Notes under the pieces: model-generated
Told to the model about the DNA's origin: nothing
Databases searched by the model: none
Seen by the model: the letters and a program-made list of their open reading frames with translations, nothing else
Made by a program: the position numbers and the translations under genes
Part shown: piece after piece, positions 56,723-64,000 of the stretch
How positions within the stretch are numbered: position 1 is the first letter of the stretch
How the letters are laid out: each line of letters starts with the position of its first letter
Origin: a virus
Virus record (IMG/VR): IMGVR_UViG_3300013307_000020
Coordinates: 1-64,000 of that record
Reading direction: 5' to 3' (one strand)
Length of the DNA: 64,000 nucleotides

Positions 56723-58549
56723 ATGACGACAACGGCATCACCGCGAATTTCGAATGAGACGCTATGGCCCGCACCGGCGCCGGCGACGCCGGTTCCGTCC
56801 ACAGGAATGCGTCTCTCGCTCAAGTTTCAGGGAAGCGGGCGAGAATATATTTTCGACGAAAAGGATGGCGTCGATCAGGGCAAGTTCATTGGCGAGTTGG
56901 GCTTCGATCAGACATGCACGCTGACCACGCTCCCCGGCGTTCCGTTCCGCGTCTATTTCCGGCACAACGTCGCGCCGCGGCCGAGCAATCTACCGCCGGG
57001 CGCCAGCCCGCCGTCTCTCGATCCCGGCGACGTGCGCGATCAGGTGATCGCCGAGACCGGCAAGATCAGAGACAAGAGCGTCCCAGCGGGACCGATTTAT
57101 GATCCCTACACAATCACGATCTGGAAAAACGGGCAGCAAGTTCATCAAGTCTCGCGCTCGAAGTTTTGGTGGTTCTCGCGATATCCGTGGTTCAGTTCGC
57201 TGCCGCGCATTCTTCGCGACCCCGCGGCTGAGATCAAAGCCAATCGCTTCCCGCCAATCAGCAAGAACACCTGGGTCAAGACTGTCACGGACTCAACCGC
57301 CGCAAATCGCGTGCCGTTCACCGGCCCGATGGATCTCTGTGGCGAAATGTTCGACGGCTCGACCGGAGGCAGGCGCGAGATTTACGATATCACCGAGCAA
57401 CAGGCCGATTACATTCTCAATCGAACGGCGATGGCGCTGTCGCAAGTGTTCGATGACGGGTTCGCCAACTCAAGCTCGCCGCTTCATTATCGCGACGAGA
57501 CGACCGGCGCACCGTGGAATGTGCAAGCCAATCCCTATTGGTCGACCGATCTTGCAAGTGTGAAGCCGGATCATCTGATCGACAAAGGCCCGCACCCGAC
57601 ATTGCTCGACGGATCGAACGACAACACCTATCACGTCCCCGAAACCGCGCACACGCCGGACAATTTGTGGGTGCTCTGGCGTCTGACAGGCGATCCCTAC
57701 TATCTCGAGGAATTGCAGTTCACGTCGCTTCTCGGTCAGACATTTTCTGCCTACTACAATCATCAATGGCAGAAGCCGGGCGCGTGCGGCTATGAACAGG
57801 ATCGCGCGCTGGCATGGTCGCTGCGCTTTCAGGTGCGATGCGCGCACGCATCACCAGTCAGCCCGCCGAAATGGTTGTTGCCAAAATCGGTGTTCGAACA
57901 AAATCTCGAAGACAACTTCCAGATTCTCTCGAACTATCTCACGTCGCCGGCGAGGCTTCACACGGTTTTCAATTCCATGTGCCGTGCTGGCGGCTATGCA
58001 GTTTGGCAAGTCAGCTTCGAAAGCCGCATGTTCGCCCACATCGTCAATCTCGGATATTCGAAATGGAAAACAATCCATGATTGGAATCTGAAATCGCTCG
58101 TGGCGATCATGGATGGCAAGAGCGGTTGGAATCCGCAATGCCCCGGCCAATATCATTGGGAGCAAGTGTCTGACGGTTCGCGTTACAGCTATGTCGGACC
58201 TTCGTCGACGGCCATGGGAAAGACGCCTGCGCAGATCGCGGCGATCGATGCGGTCACGCTCAGCGGCTACGGCGAGGCATGGGCGAAATACAAAACCGAC
58301 ATGGGCTTCACCGATGCGGGATGGTTGCCTGGCCGCATCTATGATCACGAGCAAGGTCCGGACTACCCGCTGAATTTGCGCGCAGCTTACGTGATGGCAA
58401 TTCGGCTCGGTCACACCGAAGTTCAGCCGCTTCTCGATGCGCTGGATTCCGGCATGAAGAAGGGCGTGCTCAACTTCGATGGCACGTTCAACTACGATCC
58501 GACGAAGACCGGAATGAACTGCAAGCTTGCGTTTGATGTAGCGGCTTGA
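56723..58549 (+). CDS. Large spike- or hydrolase-like protein on the plus strand
   Basis: A 608-residue protein with AAAGGAGATAAC before its ATG. The N-terminus (SISNETLWPAPAP-like, residues 8-24) is Pro-rich; about 60-130 is strand-rich. From about 210 on, many aromatic and acidic pairs (PDNLWVLWRLTGDPYYLEEL, CGYEQDRALAWSLRFQVRC) recall alpha/alpha-toroid lyases or glycoside hydrolases. It lies outside the late operon with its own promoter. It may be a capsule-acting enzyme or a receptor-binding spike; the family is not certain. Confidence 0.7.
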   Translation: MTTTASPRISNETLWPAPAPATPVPSTGMRLSLKFQGSGREYIFDEKDGVDQGKFIGELGFDQTCTLTTLPGVPFRVYFRHNVAPRPSNLPPGASPPSLDPGDVRDQVIAETGKIRDKSVPAGPIYDPYTITIWKNGQQVHQVSRSKFWWFSRYPWFSSLPRILRDPAAEIKANRFPPISKNTWVKTVTDSTAANRVPFTGPMDLCGEMFDGSTGGRREIYDITEQQADYILNRTAMALSQVFDDGFANSSSPLHYRDETTGAPWNVQANPYWSTDLASVKPDHLIDKGPHPTLLDGSNDNTYHVPETAHTPDNLWVLWRLTGDPYYLEELQFTSLLGQTFSAYYNHQWQKPGACGYEQDRALAWSLRFQVRCAHASPVSPPKWLLPKSVFEQNLEDNFQILSNYLTSPARLHTVFNSMCRAGGYAVWQVSFESRMFAHIVNLGYSKWKTIHDWNLKSLVAIMDGKSGWNPQCPGQYHWEQVSDGSRYSYVGPSSTAMGKTPAQIAAIDAVTLSGYGEAWAKYKTDMGFTDAGWLPGRIYDHEQGPDYPLNLRAAYVMAIRLGHTEVQPLLDALDSGMKKGVLNFDGTFNYDPTKTGMNCKLAFDVAA

Positions 58550-58557
58550 ATTTGCGC

Positions 58558-58631
58558 TGGCTCACCCTCATGGATTCGAACCATGATTGCCAGCTTCAAA
58601 GGCTGGAGTCCTGCCGTTAGACGAAGGGTGA
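58558..58631 (-). tRNA. tRNA-Gln (anticodon TTG)
   Basis: Read on the minus strand, the 7-bp acceptor stem TCACCCT/AGGGTGA, a short D arm (GTC/GAC), the anticodon stem CCAGC/GCTGG with loop CTTTGAA, the T stem CATGG/CCATG with loop TTCGAAT, the discriminator G and an encoded CCA are all present. The anticodon TTG reads CAA and CAG as Gln. It stands at the end of the leftward ParB gene set. Confidence 0.93.
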
Positions 58632-58635
58632 TCGT

Positions 58636-58872
58636 CTAACGTTGCTGCGTCTCAAGCTCCGGATCGCGACCGAGCACCGCGTGAACAAGATCGCTGCCAT
58701 AGATCATGATCAGACGGCGGCGACTCATGCCGCGCGAACGATGCAATCGGATCGCCTCGGCATCGCGCGTGCGGCGAACACAGGAAATCGAAATTTCCCG
58801 ATTCTCCTCTCGCAATCGTTCCTCGCGGGTGAATGGCTTAGGCTTTTTCAGTTCAAGCGCGCTCGTCGGCAT
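58636..58872 (-). CDS. Small basic unknown protein
   Basis: A 78-residue protein. The ATG at 58872 follows GGGG by six bases and is preferred to a TTG at 58887. The middle is Arg/Glu-rich and helical (REERLREENREISISCVRRT), and MSRRRLIMIYGSDLVHAVLG follows. It is the last protein gene before the tRNA. Confidence 0.6.
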   Translation of the reverse strand: MPTSALELKKPKPFTREERLREENREISISCVRRTRDAEAIRLHRSRGMSRRRLIMIYGSDLVHAVLGRDPELETQQR

Positions 58873-58902
58873 GGCGATCCCCGTCAAACGAATCGGGATA
58901 TA

Positions 58903-59208
58903 TCACACCGGCTCCCGTTCGTTGAGCACCACGTCGACGAGCTCCTCGGCAAGAGGCGCGATCCAGCCTATGCCGCTGCGATAGACGCCCGGCTTCAACC
59001 ATTGATGTTTGATGATGCAATAATCTCCCGGCTGCGTTTTGTGATTGTGAATAAGAATCTCGTCCATCGCGGCGATGATTGCCCCGGAGAACGGCAGCAT
59101 GGAGGGACGAACGTGTTCCAGCTTCGTCGGCTTGTCGGCGAGATCGGCGATTTGCAATGTGAGACAGAGAGCCACGTTCCAACCCTTTCCAGAGATATTG
59201 AGCTTCAC
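58903..59208 (-). CDS. Unknown protein
   Basis: A 101-residue protein. The GTG at 59208 overlaps the upstream stop as GTGA. It begins MKLNISGKGWNVALCLTLQI and is mostly strands, with a central SGAIIAAMDEILIHNHKTQP. No family recognised. Confidence 0.6.
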   Translation of the reverse strand: MKLNISGKGWNVALCLTLQIADLADKPTKLEHVRPSMLPFSGAIIAAMDEILIHNHKTQPGDYCIIKHQWLKPGVYRSGIGWIAPLAEELVDVVLNEREPV

Positions 59209-59603
59209 TTGTTGCCCGCCTTGATGCCTCTCACGATCCAATCGAGACCAATCTGCGCTGGGTCGATCTCCCATTCGGCGACGTAGCCCTTGCTGATTGA
59301 GCCATCGCTTTGCGGAATGCCAATAACGTCATCCTCGGCCGCGCCATCCGTGTCATAGTCGATCACGATCACATCCGCGAACGCCACGCGCGCGCCTTCA
59401 TCATTCGTCACGATGGCCGAGATCATCCCGCCTTCGACGATGATTGCCAGTACCGAATTTGATTCTGTCGGCTCGACTTGCGGCTGATATTCGCGCTCAA
59501 AGCGAGTGACCGCGCTTTGCAGAATGTCGAAATATTTCTTGCCGTTGTCGTCTTTGCTGGCAACTTCCAGCGCCTTGCGCGCCGCATCGTACAGATAACG
59601 CAT
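59205..59603 (-). CDS. Unknown protein
   Basis: A 132-residue acidic protein. GCAAAGGAGATCAG before the ATG at 59603 decides the start. It has MRYLYDAARKALEVASKDDN at the N-terminus and SVLAIIVEGGMISAIVTNDE with strands in the middle. The gap before it resembles the gap before the large ParB gene. Confidence 0.65.
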   Translation of the reverse strand: MRYLYDAARKALEVASKDDNGKKYFDILQSAVTRFEREYQPQVEPTESNSVLAIIVEGGMISAIVTNDEGARVAFADVIVIDYDTDGAAEDDVIGIPQSDGSISKGYVAEWEIDPAQIGLDWIVRGIKAGNK

Positions 59604-59680
59604 TGTCTGATCTCCTTTGCTTATGATGCTTGATCGCATCCCCCCGCGCACCGCCAACGGCGATGCGCAGAAGGTCACGG

Positions 59681-61318
59681 TCACTTTTTGCGCGGGCCAT
59701 CATAGTGTGGCGCACGCAATTCCTTCGGCAACCATTTCGTCTTGAGAACATTCGCAATCGCGAACTTCGCGATCTCGACGCCCTTCTTTCCTGTCAGCTT
59801 CTTCGCTTCGGCGGGACTAACCGCTTCGGCGATCGCCGCAATGGCGAACGTCTTAGGGCAGGACTCGAAGTAATCCTTTCCGTCGAACGCTCGACGCTGA
59901 TGCTCATTCATCACCGCTGGCGTGATCGCTTCGCGGATCTTGTCCAGTGATGATCGAACGCTTTCAGGCATGACGTAGTTTTTCGGGCTGATCTGACTCG
60001 CGATGATCTCGGCGAGGAGATTTGCGAGCTTGCCCGATTTCTTTTCAGCCTTGAGCGCGGCCTTAGTGCCTTCAAGTCGCTGCTCCGAAAGCCGAGCTTC
60101 CAACGCTTGCGATAGATGCGCTGGTTGCTTTTTCTTCGGCGCAGACCCCGCGGCCGGTGCGATTGCCTTCGCCTTCTCAGGTGGGACGAGACCGAAAGCG
60201 ATACTGACTTCGCCATCGTGCGGGTCCAACGTGATGAAGACGCCGGACTTCGCTTTCAGTTGCGGCGTGAAGCCGCGCATTCTGACTGTCTCGTTCAATT
60301 GTTCGAGCTCGGCCTGCGTCGTCTCGTAGGTATCTCGCTCGTCATCCTCGAGATCGATGCGCCCGTCTTTCTTTTCGAGCTTCTCGATTGTGGCCCGCAG
60401 TTGCTTGGATTTTGCCGCCTCTTCCTTCGTCGGCGTGACTTTCGGATCGAGCGTCTTATAGAGATAATAATCGCTCGGCTTTGTGGTGCTCACGAATTTC
60501 CACCCGTCCTCCGAATACTGCTTGACGAGCGCCGCCAGCTTTTCGTCGCGAAGCTGCGTCAGCAAGGCGGGGTTGCTCAGAATCACATCGTCGCCGAAAA
60601 GATTCTCGGTGACTTTGCCGCCCCGCTTTTCGTATTCCTCGCGACCGACGAAGGCGAGAATTCGGCCCGATGAACGATCTTCGACTTTGAGATCGCGCCG
60701 AATTTCCCACTCTCGCGGCCAGTGACCACGGGACTGTTTGCTGTCCTTCGTGTAGCCTTCCCACATTTGATGCTGATGCTTTTTGCTGGCGCACAGCGTG
60801 AAGGCCATCGCCGCCTTCTCGTCGATGTTCCCATCGCGCCATGCGTCGAGGATCGCATCATCGAGATTGCCGAGCGCCAAACGTTGGCGAACGCCTTTCT
60901 CGCTGATGCCGAAGCGAGCGCCAATCGCTGCAACGTCGAGTGGGTTTTCCTTGCTGGTGAAAAGCAAGTTGAATGCCCGATATTCGTCGACCGGATGCAT
61001 CGCCTGACGATTGATGTTCGCCGTCAGCGACGTTTCGCGCGCTTCGGCGTCATCGTATTTGCGCACGATGACCGGCACCGAGACTTCGCCGGCGTTGCCG
61101 TTCGCCAACTTTTTCAGCGCATCGAGACGACGCCCACCTTCAACCACGGCATATTTGTCGCCCGACTGTCGAACGATCAACGGCTGAATGACGCCGTGTG
61201 CCCTGATCGAGGCGACGAGTCGTTCATCCGCGTCGCGCTCTATGCTCCGCACGTTGAGCTTGTCGACGAACAAACTCGCCAGCGGAACGCGCCGGACTTC
61301 TGTTGTTGCACCTGACAT
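59681..61318 (-). CDS. ParB-family protein, large
   Basis: A 545-residue protein. Residues 5-120 are a ParB N-terminal domain: VVEGGRRLDALKKL at about 58-71 and TANINRQAMHPVDEYRAFNL at about 99-118. A helix-turn-helix part follows (IGARFGISEKGVRQRLALG). The C-terminal 300 residues, with charged helices, are longer than in chromosomal ParB and are like the large plasmid and phage ParB/RepB type. AAGGGAGATCA decides the start. A palindrome cluster lies just upstream. There is no ParA in the window. Confidence 0.82.
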   Translation of the reverse strand: MSGATTEVRRVPLASLFVDKLNVRSIERDADERLVASIRAHGVIQPLIVRQSGDKYAVVEGGRRLDALKKLANGNAGEVSVPVIVRKYDDAEARETSLTANINRQAMHPVDEYRAFNLLFTSKENPLDVAAIGARFGISEKGVRQRLALGNLDDAILDAWRDGNIDEKAAMAFTLCASKKHQHQMWEGYTKDSKQSRGHWPREWEIRRDLKVEDRSSGRILAFVGREEYEKRGGKVTENLFGDDVILSNPALLTQLRDEKLAALVKQYSEDGWKFVSTTKPSDYYLYKTLDPKVTPTKEEAAKSKQLRATIEKLEKKDGRIDLEDDERDTYETTQAELEQLNETVRMRGFTPQLKAKSGVFITLDPHDGEVSIAFGLVPPEKAKAIAPAAGSAPKKKQPAHLSQALEARLSEQRLEGTKAALKAEKKSGKLANLLAEIIASQISPKNYVMPESVRSSLDKIREAITPAVMNEHQRRAFDGKDYFESCPKTFAIAAIAEAVSPAEAKKLTGKKGVEIAKFAIANVLKTKWLPKELRAPHYDGPRKK

Positions 61319-61357
61319 GATTTGATCTCCCTTGTAGTGACGCATGATCGCGTCCCG

Positions 61358-61412
61358 CTGCGCAGTCCTGCGAGGTATATATACCGAGCAGGATGATATC
61401 TTCTGCGCAGAA
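61358..61412. promoter_or_regulatory. Palindrome cluster upstream of the large parB-like gene
   Basis: A 28-base dyad at 61366-61393 has TCCTGC, two bases, the self-complementary GGTATATATACC, two bases, then GCAGGA. It is flanked by CTGCGCAG at 61358-61365 and TTCTGCGCAGAA at 61401-61412, both palindromes. It lies 40-90 bases before the ParB ATG. A ParB-binding centromere-like site or an autoregulatory operator is likely. Confidence 0.65.
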
Positions 61413-61420
61413 GGCCAAGG

Positions 61421-61765
61421 TCATGCTCCGCTCGCTTTCGCGAGTTCATTGAACGCATTCTTGACAAGATCGACCGCGTGGGCGTGCATCCGAAGCGCCT
61501 CTTCCCAGGTGCAGGATCGCCGTTGCCATTGATCCATGCCATCGCCGCCGCCGAAGATCATCGTTTCAAAAACAACCGGCGGGCCATCGCCAAAAAAGTT
61601 ATGATCGACCCCAAGGAATACGGTCGAAACCATGATCTCGCCAATGCCCTCGTGACCGAAAAAGTTGCGCGCGACCGTGCGATCATTTCGTTCAAACCAT
61701 TCTCCCCACTCGCGAGCGCCAACCCTTCTCACTGAATGATCGGCATTCAGAATGTAAAAAGGCAT
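61421..61765 (-). CDS. Conserved phage protein of unknown function
   Basis: A 114-residue protein. MVSTVFLGVDHNFFGDGPPV, then FETMIFGG and SCTWEEALRMHAHAV form a conserved pattern found in many phage and plasmid proteins of no known role. AAAGGAGATCAC precedes the ATG. It lies directly upstream of the palindrome cluster. Confidence 0.7.
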   Translation of the reverse strand: MPFYILNADHSVRRVGAREWGEWFERNDRTVARNFFGHEGIGEIMVSTVFLGVDHNFFGDGPPVVFETMIFGGGDGMDQWQRRSCTWEEALRMHAHAVDLVKNAFNELAKASGA

Positions 61766-61776
61766 GTGATCTCCTT

Positions 61777-62265
61777 TCAGTCCCGCAATTCATAAATGTG
61801 CTCAGCCAATGAAATGCGCCGCCGAAAAAATGGCTCGCCGGGCACGGTGACGCGATCAGAGCTATTGAGGCGACGGATTCTTTTTTCTCGTGCTTCGCTC
61901 GCCGTGCCGGTCGTCTCAAGATCGGTCCAGCGGACCCAACGCTGCAATTGATCCTGCGTCGTTTCGGGGTCGCCATTTTCACCCAGAACGATTCCAGCAC
62001 CCATGAGCGGATGCTTGTCGTACATGACAAGATGCCAGAGTGGCAGACCGGCGATGATACCGCATGTCCATTTCGACATGACAAAAACAAAGTCGCCGGT
62101 CGGCAGGCGGCTGGATTGGCAGGGAGTCATCGAGATACAATTGTTTTCGAGCTCGATGATTTCGTTTACGTTTGGCCCCGGCACGCTCCAATGCGGCAAG
62201 CGAATGGGGCTGATCGCGCGATCTTCCGGCGTGATCAGAAAACCCGACACTCGATCCGTCTTCAT
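61777..62265 (-). CDS. Unknown protein
   Basis: A 162-residue protein coupled to the upstream ParB gene by ATGA. It has a mixed fold with SGFLITPEDRAISPIRLPHW near the start and a charged C-terminal half. No family is recognised. Confidence 0.6.
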   Translation of the reverse strand: MKTDRVSGFLITPEDRAISPIRLPHWSVPGPNVNEIIELENNCISMTPCQSSRLPTGDFVFVMSKWTCGIIAGLPLWHLVMYDKHPLMGAGIVLGENGDPETTQDQLQRWVRWTDLETTGTASEAREKRIRRLNSSDRVTVPGEPFFRRRISLAEHIYELRD

Positions 62266-63128
62266 CGTTTCCCCGCGCTCAGAATGAATTCACGTTGCGA
62301 CGCCACCACGCGCAATTCATTCTCCATTTGCAAAAGATGTTTTCTGATCAGGAGCAATTTGTCGGCCATTGTCGCGACGCGACCTGGTGCGACGCGCTGA
62401 GCGGCGACGCACTCGCCGTCCTTGAACCCGGCGACCGCGAGTTGCTTCACGGCTTCGATCTTCGATTCGAGCGCCGTCAGCTTCATCAAGTCCCGTTTTG
62501 ACGGTCGAGGCATTGCGTCGAATGCCTCAAGCTGCGCATGTGCAGACTTCATGGCGATGCCGATGTGGCGGGCTTGCTCGGTCGTCTTGATCTTGCCCGA
62601 CAGAATATCGTTCATGAGTTTGCGCTGATGCTCGCGCGGCGCCTGCGCAACCGCCCAAGCCTTGCTCACTTCGAGCTGGCCGGTCTCAACCAGCCCCGCG
62701 ATCTCCGGTCGAAGCTCCAGAAGATCGAGACGCGATTTCACTTTGTTCACAGATTTCAGACCGAGATCGTTGATGACTCGTTCCACGGTGAATCCTCCAT
62801 CGATGAGAGATTGAAAGGCCCGCGCTTCCTCCATCGGGTTCATGTCGCGACGTTGCAGATTTTCGACGATGCTCCGAAGTCTCATTTCGAGATCGGTCAT
62901 CGTCTGCACGTCGCATCGCACTTTTCGATTGAGAAGCTTGCACGCCCGCCAGCGACACTCGCCGGCGACGATTTGAAATCGCCGCCCCTTTTGTCGAACG
63001 ACGATGGCTTGAATTTGCCCGCGCTCGCGAATTGAGTCCGCAAGGGCGTCAATGTGGCCCTGCGGGAATCGCTTGCGCGGTTGATCGGGGTTTGGCTCGA
63101 TGAGTTTGTGATCGATCTCTCTGATCAT
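62262..63128 (-). CDS. ParB/Spo0J-type protein
   Basis: A 288-residue protein close in length to chromosomal ParB. GECRWRA at about 56-62 replaces the usual GERRWRA of the CTP-binding site, and ENLQRRDMNPMEEA at about 89-102 matches the second CTPase motif. A helix-turn-helix (FTVERVINDLGLKSVNKVKS) follows at about 113-132. It is the best candidate in this phage to bind parS-like DNA. Confidence 0.88.
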   Translation of the reverse strand: MIREIDHKLIEPNPDQPRKRFPQGHIDALADSIRERGQIQAIVVRQKGRRFQIVAGECRWRACKLLNRKVRCDVQTMTDLEMRLRSIVENLQRRDMNPMEEARAFQSLIDGGFTVERVINDLGLKSVNKVKSRLDLLELRPEIAGLVETGQLEVSKAWAVAQAPREHQRKLMNDILSGKIKTTEQARHIGIAMKSAHAQLEAFDAMPRPSKRDLMKLTALESKIEAVKQLAVAGFKDGECVAAQRVAPGRVATMADKLLLIRKHLLQMENELRVVASQREFILSAGKR

Positions 63129-63460
63129 GCGACCCCCTCGCGATGTCGCATGATGAATTCAATCATCGGCTCGCTTCGCTTAAAACAGGGGATGATCGGG
63201 GTAGGCAGTTGCCATTGATGATCGGTCTCGCCGTTCGCGCCCGGATCAAGATGACGACCCAAGACTATGCATTTGGCCGGGTGATCATCGAGACGAATGA
63301 AAAGCGCGGGGCTAATCTCGTTGAGATTATTCGTCTCGACGATGCCGGTGGTGCCCGCCAAAATCGTCGTGCGACCTACGCGCGCCCAATCGCGAACGAA
63401 GACGATGCACGCCCCATCATTCAGTTTCGAACACTCGAAATAACTGAGCCCATTCATAGT
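63125..63460 (-). CDS. Unknown protein
   Basis: A 111-residue protein. The exact 13-base site TCAAAGGAGATCA stands before the ATG at 63460, so the frame to 63868 is not used. It starts MNGLSYFECSKLNDGACIVF and is strand-rich. It overlaps the ParB gene by four bases (ATGA). Confidence 0.65.
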   Translation of the reverse strand, partial: TMNGLSYFECSKLNDGACIVFVRDWARVGRTTILAGTTGIVETNNLNEISPALFIRLDDHPAKCIVLGRHLDPGANGETDHQWQLPTPIIPCFKRSEPMIEFIMRHREGVA

Positions 63461-63483
63461 TGATCTCCTTTGAAAAAAACGTT

Positions 63484-63591
63484 TCACATTTGCGGCGGGT
63501 ATGGCAGGCGAATGTAGCAGTAGAGCCAGACCCAATAGACGATGATCGCGTCGGTCAGCAGCCCCCAATAGAGAAGCTTGAGCGACTTCAT
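63484..63591 (-). CDS. Tiny membrane protein
   Basis: A 35-residue protein whose ATG at 63591 overlaps the upstream stop. It is almost wholly hydrophobic and aromatic (GLLTDAIIVYWVWLYCYI) with a Pro-rich end. The much longer frame to 63717 is a shadow. One membrane span is expected. Confidence 0.55.
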   Translation of the reverse strand: MKSLKLLYWGLLTDAIIVYWVWLYCYIRLPYPPQM

Positions 63592-64000
63592 TGATCGCCG
63601 GATCGACGCGCGCGCCAATCTGCCTCCGCTTCTTCGTAGCTGTCGTCGGCGTTCCAATAAGCGAAATCGAGAATGTCGCCGCCCTCGCACGTCTCGCCTG
63701 GATAATGCTTGCGCCATTCGTCGAGATCAAAACGCACAATGTCATTGTACGCGGCCGGATCGCTTTCGTCGCCGTCCTGCTGATCGTAATGCATGACGAA
63801 GCCGGTGCGCGCATCGACCGACAACGTGCCACAGCTGCCGAAGATTTGGATCGTCGGCGGCGCTGCATCGCTGATCAGAAATGGCCCATCAAGCGTGACG
63901 GCATCGTGATCTGGCGGGCCAGCGCGAAGATCCTCCGTCGCGTCGACGATTGCGCCGCGCAGAAAGTTCACGTTCTCTGGGTCGGGATGATTTTCGAGCG
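63588..64000 (-). CDS. Partial CDS at right edge, unknown acidic protein
   Basis: The frame is open from its stop at 63588 to the right edge; a GTG at 63971 is possible but the coding character goes on past it (HPDPENVNFLRGAIVDATED), so the true start is probably outside. The visible part is acidic, with GPFLISDAAPPTIQIFGSCG and a C-terminal DFAYWNADDSYEEAEADW. No family recognised. Confidence 0.6.
   Translation of the reverse strand, partial: LENHPDPENVNFLRGAIVDATEDLRAGPPDHDAVTLDGPFLISDAAPPTIQIFGSCGTLSVDARTGFVMHYDQQDGDESDPAAYNDIVRFDLDEWRKHYPGETCEGGDILDFAYWNADDSYEEAEADWRARRSGDQ

Noticed and set aside
1-64000. Prophage integration genes
   Set aside because: No tyrosine or serine integrase, excisionase or att-like duplication was seen, so lysogeny by integration is not supported by this window.

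Overview
The window looks like the genome, or most of the genome, of a tailed siphovirus of an alphaproteobacterium. It is GC-rich and coding-dense, most genes are chained by ATGA, TAATG or GTGA overlaps, and almost every recognisable product is a phage protein. The alphaproteobacterial assignment rests on a GcrA-type regulator, a GapR-like protein, and a tail-tip gene order (tape measure, DUF2460, DUF2163, NlpC/P60, tail hub) shared with rhodobacterial gene transfer agents. No integrase, host housekeeping gene or rRNA was seen. Genes run off both edges on the minus strand.

Layout. (1) 1-4187, minus: an edge gene, a VWA metallopeptidase-like protein, a MoxR AAA ATPase, a DUF3150-like protein and small unknown genes, followed upstream by about 0.7 kb of regulatory DNA. 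(2) 4905-12800, minus: DNA metabolism. This holds an ABC ATPase-GNAT fusion with a ParB-fold partner, DnaJ, a DUF1376 replication protein, a DnaB helicase, an MT-A70 methyltransferase, a GcrA-like protein, a RuvC-like resolvase, a GapR-like protein and an XRE repressor. (3) 12834-12869: a large dyad between the repressor and a rightward operon. (4) 12929-19428, plus: small Cys-rich and membrane proteins, YqaJ-type exonuclease, RecT and a cold-shock protein, closed by a bidirectional terminator at 19448-19478. (5) 51758 down to 19539, minus: the late operon. In transcription order it encodes terminase, portal, protease, capsid, decoration or fibre proteins, connectors, tail tube, frameshifting chaperone, tape measure, GTA-type tail tip, accessory genes and lysis. 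(6) 52042-58549: HNH nuclease, a NusG-type antitermination protein, a parS-like 16-mer, a cluster of five tiny minus-strand genes, and two plus-strand genes, one a large spike- or hydrolase-like protein. (7) 58558-64000, minus: tRNA-Gln, two larger ParB proteins and small unknown genes.

How it may work together (inference). The XRE protein and the 12.85 kb dyad would switch between the leftward replication/modification genes and the rightward recombination genes (YqaJ exonuclease plus RecT). The NusG-like protein, encoded just upstream of the terminase region, is well placed to help polymerase through the roughly 32 kb late operon, which contains several intergenic hairpins, including ones after the major capsid and major tail genes. 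The most unusual content is the ParB plus ABC-GNAT pair together with a second Mom-like/XF1762 GNAT gene and an adenine methyltransferase, which suggests DNA modification; three ParB-fold proteins without a ParA; and a set of genes under 60 codons found by reading the gaps.
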